DNA from: Sulfuricurvum sp. MLSB
GTDB taxonomy: Bacteria > Campylobacterota > Campylobacteria > Campylobacterales > Sulfurimonadaceae
Length of the DNA stretch: 57,165 bases
Direction of reading: 5' to 3'
Assembly: GCF_000747095.1 (NCBI RefSeq)
Contig: NZ_JQGL01000017.1
Span: 1 to 57,165, forward strand
Position numbers and translations under genes: made by a program. Position 1 is the first letter of the stretch. Every line of letters starts with the position of its first letter. Shown here piece after piece: positions 52,701 through 57,165 of the stretch. Below the pieces are notes generated by a model that saw only the letters and a list, made by a program, of their open reading frames with translations, had not been told where the DNA came from and did not search any database.

Positions 52701-53392
52701 TCAAGAAAACGATTGAAAATAAAGCTACTATCTTCAGGTCTTATCTCTTCTAGCTCATTTATAGTTAATGCTTTGCTTTCAAAATTATAAGGGTTGACCC
52801 AAGGGTCAAATACCCCATTGTCTTTTGTAAGTTTATTCCATTTGTCATAGAAATCTTTTACATCACCCGTTTTATAGTCGTCTTCAATTTTTACAATCTC
52901 ATTTTTATATACGAGTGTATCGGCTTTTAGCTCGGATGCATAAAGCATAATAATATCTGCATTGTTACTAAATTTAAAGTAAGTAAAAAGTTGCCCGCCA
53001 TCTTTTTTCATACGGTTAAATTCTTTATCGAACTCTTTTCCATAGGTTTTGCATTCGATTAATAAATATTCAGTTCCATCATCGTGAGTGACACAAATAT
53101 CAAGTCTTCCTGAAAAACCATGTCCAGCAGGATATACTTTTTCTAATTGAATATTTTCAGGCTTATATCCTCTTTCAAGTAAACGATTTACACACTCTAA
53201 AACAACAAAATCTTCTGGTTTTACAATATTTTGTGTAAATTTATCATACACTTTAATTTTACCGCCATAGTTGATAGTATGGTTTTTTATATCTATATCT
53301 ATGAAGTAGTTGTCTTGATATGATTTTGTGTATATGTCGATAGTATTTTCTTTTGGTCGAAAGCCTATGGTAAAAAATAAATTTGTGTCCAT
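49751..53392 (-). CDS. Fused restriction-modification-specificity protein (type IIG/type I-like R-M-S)
   Basis: 1213 residues in one chain. Residues about 85-140 form a PD-(D/E)XK nuclease: Asp98 in FSGRLDI, Glu113-x-Lys115 in LIECKTY, and Gln134 in GGQLFTYFK. Residues about 380-720 are an N6-adenine methyltransferase like HsdM (ESGQFFTP; motif I AAGSGHF about 442-448; motif IV NPPY at 556-559). The C-terminus has two target-recognition domains (about 890-1030 and 1070-1210), each ending in a PPL-x-x-Q-Q-K-I helix, as in HsdS. All catalytic residues seen are intact. Base composition is clearly AT-rich compared with its neighbours, so the gene was probably acquired recently. SD AGGAGG lies 8 bases before the ATG. 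Flanked by a 30-bp direct repeat. Confidence 0.92.
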   Translation of the reverse strand: MDTNLFFTIGFRPKENTIDIYTKSYQDNYFIDIDIKNHTINYGGKIKVYDKFTQNIVKPEDFVVLECVNRLLERGYKPENIQLEKVYPAGHGFSGRLDICVTHDDGTEYLLIECKTYGKEFDKEFNRMKKDGGQLFTYFKFSNNADIIMLYASELKADTLVYKNEIVKIEDDYKTGDVKDFYDKWNKLTKDNGVFDPWVNPYNFESKALTINELEEIRPEDSSFIFNRFLEILRHNVVSDKPNAFNKIFTLFLCKIYDEKSKHNTDEELDFQWIEGKDDNVSFQLRLTDLYKNGMKDFLDKNVTDFSDEDFDSKYASLFSGDEQLKKSLKTEIARLRLEKNNEFAIKEVYDQKSFLENAKVVKEVVELLQGFKIRYTQKQQYLSDFFELLLTTGLKQESGQFFTPVPIAQFIIKSLPIDKMVEDKLKSGKKDDLLPFIIDYAAGSGHFLTESMHEIQRLLLNTDTSKLKSEAKSFIDVSKIRHFDWASQYVYGIEKDYRLVKVGKVGCYLHGDGLANVMHSDGLSNFKHSDYKGKLNEIDKDFCQENKQFEILVSNPPYSVSAFKNASREYYRENDFELYDKLTDNSSEIECLFVERTKQLLKDGGVTGIILPSSILSNTGIYTKTREIILQYFEIIAIAELGSNTFMATGTNTVTLFMRRRNNYDSINLKIAIEKFFSVYQDVTLGGVEKPVTKYINYVWGAISFDDYISMLKCEPNEKITKHEIYTEYRKKLKAKNEKEFWNLLLEREAEKLYYFILTYPQKVILIKSGEKDAEKRFLGYEFSNRRGSEGIHPIQRGKSIDECTQLFDSNIFDNPTKASTYIYKAFEGDFDSPIHESIQNNVTRHNLVDMLTFDRVEFEKNISLSVKKKVKIESKWQLKRLGEISTIDYGTRIVKKTAQGSVYPVYGGGGETFKSNDYNREDVFIISRFGMSPKCVRYVYGKFFLNDSGLTLNTSDSSVLNQNYLNQYLFLNQERVYLCGQGVAQKNLEIETFNSLKIPLPPLDIQQKIVNEIAVLEAKEKKAKEEIESLKSKSNEIFSSNNETVIKRFDEVCKLKAGDFVKVGNISKEKIENSFPCYGGNGLRGYVKTFTHEGKYSLVGRQGALCGNVHLVEGKFHATEHALVAKPLNDIDINWLHHKLVSMNLNQYATGTAQPGLSVINLKPIEINVPPLSEQQKIVSKIEKIEAQIALLETQIAEIPKQKEGILKKYL

Positions 53393-53400
53393 TTCTTAAG

Positions 53401-53461
53401 CCTCCTCCCTTGATTTATCTATAATATTATAATATCAAAAAATTACTAAAAAATATGACAA
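53401..53461 (-). promoter_or_regulatory. Promoter and ribosome site region of the R-M gene
   Basis: AT-rich 139-base gap between the R-M gene and mqnA. A perfect AGGAGG lies at 53401-53406, and a TATAAT at 53426-53431 on the minus strand. A TGACA direct repeat (53456-53460 and 53464-53468) lies upstream. No small control-protein gene is visible in the gap. Confidence 0.5.
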
Positions 53462-53531
53462 TTTGACATATTGAGTTCTCAAAACAAGTAATGTGAGTAC
53501 ATTCATACTCGATAACTTACCATTTTTGTTT

Positions 53532-54215
53532 TTAATAGCGAATTTTACTCAAAGAGGGGTTTAGCCCTCTCTTTTTCGCTTCTCTCACAAACCGCTTATA
53601 CCCTCTCTCCTCTTTCGCATCCACTTTATAGCTAATGAATTTCAGATAGTGGGTGATTTGAGCCGGGGTCAGGCCGCTTTTACGGGAGGCTTCGTTCAAA
53701 ATATAGTACGGAATACGGATTTTGGTTTTGACGAATGCGCGGCTGAGGCGTTTGAGCTCGTCCGTATGCTCGTGTGTGCACAGAAGGGCAAAGACAAACG
53801 GCAAACCCGTCTTCTCATGCCATACCCTGCCCAGATCGGTGTGTTCGCCTCCGCTGTAATAATAGCGCAGCGCCTTGTCCCCGATCAGTACCTCCCCGTG
53901 GGTCCCGAGTATTTGGGAAAGGCGGTTGGAGGTTGCCGAATCGGCATCGTTTTTCGACAATTCCGCCGGAAGGGACAAAACACTGAGGACTTCACGCTTC
54001 GCGACGATTCCGACGTTGAAATGGGTGCAGTTTTTGGCGGTGATGCTGGAGATAAACGCCGCATCGATCCGCCGCATCGCAAACTCTTGGTTCAGCGCCG
54101 AGGGGACCCCTTTGTGGTGGTGGAGGCTTTGGTGAAATCGGAGCGATCTGGCGTAGCGTTTGATAAAAACATGAAACGGCAGAAGATTCAAAAAATCAAT
54201 TTTTCCGAAAATCAC
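53532..54215 (-). CDS. mqnA: Chorismate dehydratase (futalosine-pathway menaquinone synthesis)
   Basis: 227 residues from GTG 54215 (GAGGGA ribosome site). MqnA features: FGKIDFLNLLPFHVFIKR start, DAAFISSITAK, GDKALRYYYSGGEHTDLGRV and WHEKTGLPFVFALLC. It makes 3-enolpyruvylbenzoate from chorismate, the first step of the futalosine route used by epsilonproteobacteria. The last residues EAKKRGLNPSLSKIRY lie in the second 30-bp repeat. Another version of the tail (ending LGKIRRG) is found at 49688-49741 beyond the R-M gene, which suggests that the 3' end of this gene has been replaced by that of the insert. Shares a compact divergent promoter with moaD. Confidence 0.88.
   Translation of the reverse strand: MIFGKIDFLNLLPFHVFIKRYARSLRFHQSLHHHKGVPSALNQEFAMRRIDAAFISSITAKNCTHFNVGIVAKREVLSVLSLPAELSKNDADSATSNRLSQILGTHGEVLIGDKALRYYYSGGEHTDLGRVWHEKTGLPFVFALLCTHEHTDELKRLSRAFVKTKIRIPYYILNEASRKSGLTPAQITHYLKFISYKVDAKEERGYKRFVREAKKRGLNPSLSKIRY
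53553..53582 (+). repeat. 30-bp direct repeat, copy 2 (right edge of R-M cassette)
   Basis: Identical to 49712-49741. Lies inside mqnA, minus-strand codons for EAKKRGLNPS. Past the identical block, the tail diverges (SKIRY here against GKIRRG in copy 1), while matching bases remain in ATTTT and CGA. The repeat hairpin is preserved. Confidence 0.9.
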
Positions 54216-54245
54216 AAAGGTCCCTCTTTTGGAAATAAGAAAAAT

Positions 54246-54297
54246 ATTATACTAATCGAAGGCTAACAAAGCTCTGTTAGTTCTCTTGCGATATAAT
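54246..54297. promoter_or_regulatory. Back-to-back mqnA/moaD promoters with shared operator-like inverted repeat
   Basis: A minus-strand TATAAT (54246-54251) faces mqnA and a plus-strand TATAAT (54292-54297) faces moaD. With 17-base spacers both -35 positions fall on the same hexamer, 54269-54274. That hexamer is the loop of a perfect inverted repeat CTAACA-N6-TGTTAG (54263-54280), so a dimeric regulator bound there would cover both promoters. The regulator is unknown; ModE-like or a redox regulator are guesses. Confidence 0.55.
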
Positions 54298-54334
54298 TGG
54301 CTTCAATAATACCGCCCAAAAAGGGGAAATTGTC

Positions 54335-54556
54335 ATGGTGACAATCGAATTTTTAGGACCGATCCAAAAGGCTCCGTTGACGCTGGAAGCGGCCTCTTTG
54401 CGCGAGGTCGCCGAAGCGCTTAAAAACGATACCGAAATGGGGCAATGGCTTGATTCTTGTGCCGTTGCGGTGAACGACGCCCTCGTCGCATCGCTCGACA
54501 CGCCTCTGAAAAACGGGGACAAAGTATCCTTGCTTCCCCCAGTCTGCGGAGGCTGA
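54335..54556 (+). CDS. moaD: Molybdopterin synthase sulfur-carrier subunit
   Basis: 73 residues, a ubiquitin-like beta-grasp protein ending in the required Gly-Gly (LLPPVCGG), which is thiocarboxylated to carry sulfur. Start MVTIEFLGPIQKAPLTLEAA and VAVNDALVAS fit MoaD. First gene of moaD-moaE-moeA, with AAAAAGGGG upstream; moaE starts 2 bases after the stop. Confidence 0.92.
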   Translation: MVTIEFLGPIQKAPLTLEAASLREVAEALKNDTEMGQWLDSCAVAVNDALVASLDTPLKNGDKVSLLPPVCGG

Positions 54557-54557
54557 T

Positions 54558-55004
54558 GTGCTTGAACTTTACGACGGGGCACTTAATGTTCCTGAAATCC
54601 TGAATCGCTGGTATGCCGAAGAATCGGATAATAACTACGGCGCCTATATCCCGTTTGTGGGGACGGTGCGCGAAGAGGACGGGATCGAGGGGCTGAGTTT
54701 TGACGTGTACGAGCCGATTTTGACCTCATGGTTCGAAGCGTGGGTCGCCAAAGCCGCACCGTTGGGCGCGACACTCAAAATGGCGCACAGCAGAGGAGAT
54801 GTTCTGGTGCACGAATCCTCGTACATCGCGGCCGTTTTTTCACCGAAGCGCCGGGTAGCGCTTGAGACGATCGATGCGTTCGTCGAGGATTTCAAAGCGT
54901 CCGCACCGATTTGGAAATACGATCTGAAAAACGGCGAGCGTCTGTATGCGCGCGACCGCTCGACACCGATTGAGGGTTCGGGACTGCTGGGGGGCAAATC
55001 GTGA
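54558..55004 (+). CDS. moaE: Molybdopterin synthase catalytic subunit
   Basis: 148 residues from GTG 54558. MoaE features: AYIPFVGTVREEDGIEGLSF, the active-site H-S-R-G-D motif in KMAHSRGDVLVHES, AVFSPKRRVALETIDAFVED and the catalytic lysine in IWKYDLKNGE. With MoaD it inserts the dithiolene sulfurs into cyclic pyranopterin monophosphate to form molybdopterin. Overlaps moeA (GTGA). Confidence 0.93.
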   Translation: MLELYDGALNVPEILNRWYAEESDNNYGAYIPFVGTVREEDGIEGLSFDVYEPILTSWFEAWVAKAAPLGATLKMAHSRGDVLVHESSYIAAVFSPKRRVALETIDAFVEDFKASAPIWKYDLKNGERLYARDRSTPIEGSGLLGGKS

Positions 55005-56206
55005 GCATGATCTCGTACGAGACGTCCCAAAATATGCTTTCGCTTCTTCCAATGGGTGCGGTGCGAAGCGAACGGGTCTTTTTGAGCAGCGCGTTGGGAC
55101 GGATTCTGGCCGAGGACATTGTTGCAGGCGAAGACTATCCTTCTCACCCGACGGCATCTATGGACGGTTATGCCTTGCGCCATGCCGATCTGGCCGAATT
55201 TGATACGCTCGTCATCGAAGGAGACAACCCCGCGGGTGCCGACAAGATTGGCAGCGTGATCAGCGGAATGTGCATTAAAACCTTTACCGGCTCGTTGATG
55301 CCCGAAGGCTCCGATACGCTGATCCCGATCGAAAACGTTCGGGTACAAGAGGGCGAGATAGTGATTGAAAAACCTGTCCCTATCGGATTTGCCGTCCGTC
55401 CGATCGGCGAGAGCTACCGCGAAGGGGAGACTCTGATAGCGCGGGGGACGAAGCTCGGATTTGCGCAGATAGGCGTATTGGCGGGGATTAACCGGGTGAT
55501 GGTGCGCGTCGCTCAACGTCCCCGCGTTGCGGTTGTCGCGACGGGGAGCGAAATCCTTGATATCGGCGAAGAGTCCCGCCACGCCGGACAGATTCGAAGC
55601 TCCAACAGCTACACGCTGCAAGCCCTCGTCGAAAATCTGGGCGGCGAGTGCGTTCAGATGGGTATCGTGGGTGATGACAAAAAAGCGATCATGGAGCGGT
55701 TTGACGAAGCGCTGCGCTCCAGCGACATCGTCGTCAGTACTGGCGGTGTCAGCGTGGGCGATTACGATTTTGTCAAACATATCGTCCCCAAGCTCGGTGC
55801 CGAAGTGATCTTCAAAGGCGTTAACATCAAGCCGGGACAACACGTGATGGTGGCGCAGCGGGGAGAGAAGTTTATCGTCTCCCTTCCCGGATTTGCCTAC
55901 TCCTCGACGGTTACCTTCATCCTTTACGTTGTCCCGATGATGGCGCGGATGATGGGGATAGCAAACCCTTGCGAGCCGATTGAGGCGACGCTTAAAACCC
56001 CGTTCGCCAAACGCTCGAACAAAAGCGAGTTTACGGCCTGCAACCTGACGTTCGAAGAGGGGCGCTACTGGGTCGATTTCGAGGGCAAAAAGACGGGGAG
56101 TTCGGCCATACTGACGAATCTTTTGGGAGATGCCGCCTTGATGATCTGCGGCGAAGAGGACAGTGAGCTCGACGCCGGCACTCAGGTACGCGTCATCAAG
56201 CTATAG
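55001..56206 (+). CDS. moeA: Molybdopterin molybdenumtransferase
   Basis: 401 residues; GTG 55001 overlaps the moaE stop, and ATG 55007 is an alternative. Features: SHPTASMDGYALRHADL, TFTGSLMPEGSDTLIPIENV, GSEILDIGEE followed by IRSSNSYTLQALVENLGGEC, and STGGVSVGDYDFVKHIV plus FKGVNIKPGQ and SLPGFAYSSTVTF, the MoeA substrate loops (the usual P-G-N-P is P-G-F-A here). It inserts molybdate into adenylated molybdopterin. Many epsilonproteobacterial reductases need this cofactor. A GC hairpin follows the stop. Confidence 0.92.
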   Translation: MSMISYETSQNMLSLLPMGAVRSERVFLSSALGRILAEDIVAGEDYPSHPTASMDGYALRHADLAEFDTLVIEGDNPAGADKIGSVISGMCIKTFTGSLMPEGSDTLIPIENVRVQEGEIVIEKPVPIGFAVRPIGESYREGETLIARGTKLGFAQIGVLAGINRVMVRVAQRPRVAVVATGSEILDIGEESRHAGQIRSSNSYTLQALVENLGGECVQMGIVGDDKKAIMERFDEALRSSDIVVSTGGVSVGDYDFVKHIVPKLGAEVIFKGVNIKPGQHVMVAQRGEKFIVSLPGFAYSSTVTFILYVVPMMARMMGIANPCEPIEATLKTPFAKRSNKSEFTACNLTFEEGRYWVDFEGKKTGSSAILTNLLGDAALMICGEEDSELDAGTQVRVIKL

Positions 56207-56222
56207 GTTTTTTTCTTGGCAT

Positions 56223-56236
56223 CCCGCTAACGCGGG
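56223..56236. terminator. Hairpin between convergent moeA and MFS genes
   Basis: CCCGC-TAAC-GCGGG stem-loop in the 42-base gap between two convergent stop codons. The T tract is short on both sides, so it is a weak bidirectional terminator at best. Confidence 0.45.
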
Positions 56237-56248
56237 GCTTTCACAACT

Positions 56249-57165
56249 CTATTTAACAATCTTCGCTTTTATCGCTTCTTCTTCCACCATATCTTTACGG
56301 TATTTGACCGCCACGATATTTTCGGTCTCGTTGATATACCACTCGGCGATATGTTCGTGTTCCAGCGCGTTGAGCTTCTCCATATCCACATGATCCGCAG
56401 AGATGTAAAGATGCGAATAGCGGTGCGGATTCGCCATTTTGAAGGTCCACAGCAGCCACAGCGTCGTGATGACGATCAGCGCGACGGCAAATGTTTCACG
56501 TCCGCCGTATTGCAGCGCGATCCCGGCTACGGCCCCGCCGATGAAGGTCATCAGGTAGGCAAAGCCGTTGGCGATCCCCAACGCCGCCCCTTTTTGGTGA
56601 ACCCGCGCGTATTTGCTGATCATCGACTGCACCAGCGGTTCCATCATGTTGAACGCGACGAAGAAACTGACGACGCCCAGAACCAGTTCCCACCCCTGCG
56701 ACGCAAATCCCAGCAGGGTGAACGACACGATGAAGAGGACGATCGAGATCAAAAAGATTTCGCGCGGTTTGTTGAACTTTTCGCCGAAAACGGCGGCAGG
56801 CCCCATCGCGAGCAGACCCAGCACCATTGCCGGCACATAGGCCTGCCACAGCTCTTTTTTCTCCCACGCAAAACCGTATTCGGGCTGGATCAGAAGGACC
56901 GGGATCAGAACGAACGCGACCGTCATCAGCCCTTTTTGCATCCCGTTGGTGATGATCATCGAGAGGAGATTGGGATCTTTGAGGATGTCCGACGTGGTCG
57001 TAGCGGAGTGGTAGATATGGCGGATGCGCGGCGGTGTCGGAACGCCCGTAAACAATATGACCATCGACACGATCGCCAGCACGGCGGTGATCCAGAACAG
57101 CGATGCCAAACCGAAGTAGCCGCCGACCATCGGCCCGATTGCCATCGCGGCCGCAAAGCTGATCG
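56249..57165 (-). CDS. Major facilitator superfamily transporter (partial, 5' end outside window)
   Basis: The visible part is about 305 codons. It begins inside the N-terminal half (AAAMAIGPMVGGYFGLASLF) and has about nine membrane helices, so roughly the first 3-4 helices are missing. The PMVGGYFGLASLFW motif is the characteristic MFS motif C-like helix of drug/proton antiporters (family 12-14 TM). The last 60 residues are a soluble, charged C-terminal tail (HRYSHLYISADHVDMEKLN). Substrate is unknown. The gene converges on moeA. Confidence 0.85.
   Translation of the reverse strand, partial: ISFAAAMAIGPMVGGYFGLASLFWITAVLAIVSMVILFTGVPTPPRIRHIYHSATTTSDILKDPNLLSMIITNGMQKGLMTVAFVLIPVLLIQPEYGFAWEKKELWQAYVPAMVLGLLAMGPAAVFGEKFNKPREIFLISIVLFIVSFTLLGFASQGWELVLGVVSFFVAFNMMEPLVQSMISKYARVHQKGAALGIANGFAYLMTFIGGAVAGIALQYGGRETFAVALIVITTLWLLWTFKMANPHRYSHLYISADHVDMEKLNALEHEHIAEWYINETENIVAVKYRKDMVEEEAIKAKIVK

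Noticed and set aside
1-57165. CRISPR arrays, insertion sequences, integrases, rRNA genes
   Set aside because: No regularly spaced repeats, no transposase or recombinase motifs and no rRNA segments were found on either strand.

Overview
The window is chromosomal DNA from a Campylobacterota (epsilonproteobacterial) organism. The evidence is a PglB-type N-glycosylation operon, a futalosine-pathway MqnA, GDP-linked legionaminic acid genes, a chemoreceptor ending in a CZB domain, and a GltX carrying a KLSKR loop. Base composition is near balanced, which fits a Sulfuricurvum-like or related environmental lineage better than AT-rich Campylobacter, Helicobacter or most Sulfurimonas. That genus guess is inference. 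Coding density is very high. No stretch above about 300 bases lacks a gene; the longest gaps are about 130-150 bases (upstream of ilvD, upstream of the restriction-modification gene, before the chemoreceptor).

Layout. 1-2.9 kb: tail of an OmpA/Pal-type protein and three unassigned proteins. 2.97-8.1 kb: a tightly overlapped plus-strand operon (thioredoxin-like protein, FtsX-type permease, LolD-type ATPase, a diverged haem-copper-oxidase-like membrane protein with an apparent frameshift near its start, a second membrane protein, a YceI protein). 8.0-10.7 kb: metallo-beta-lactamase-fold hydrolase, AEC permease, double-CDGSH iron-sulfur protein, small hypothetical. 10.77-11.18 kb: tRNA array Gly-Leu-Cys-Ser on the minus strand. 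11.3-13.0 kb: ilvD.

13.07-36.8 kb is one continuous minus-strand glycan operon of 22 reading frames. Almost every junction overlaps or has a gap of three bases or less, and one promoter lies upstream. In transcription order: wbpA-wbpB-wbpD-wbpE (UDP-GlcNAc(3NAc)A), legB-legC-legH-legI-legG-ptmE (legionaminic acid), an O-acyltransferase, a 28-residue remnant, a Wzx-type flippase, an unassigned protein, an AsnB-type amidotransferase, three glycan-modifying or transfer enzymes, then pglB-pglC-pglE-pglF (oligosaccharyltransferase and bacillosamine-type priming). The layout suggests an N-linked (or otherwise lipid-linked) glycan containing a diamino sugar, a diacetamido-uronic acid that may be amidated, and a nonulosonic acid. 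No CMP-legionaminate synthetase is present in the window.

36.9-49.7 kb: Na/Pi cotransporter, an asparagine-synthetase-like gene broken by an internal deletion, two tandem GAF proteins, a DUF465 protein, dcd, accB-accC, a CZB chemoreceptor, a SurA-like isomerase, gltX, and a MntA-HepT toxin-antitoxin pair. 49.7-53.6 kb: an AT-rich single-gene cassette encoding a fused R-M-S restriction-modification protein. It is bounded by an identical 30-bp direct repeat that duplicates the 3' end of mqnA; this is the strongest sign of mobility in the window. 53.5-57.2 kb: mqnA, divergent moaD-moaE-moeA (molybdopterin synthesis), and a truncated MFS transporter at the window edge.
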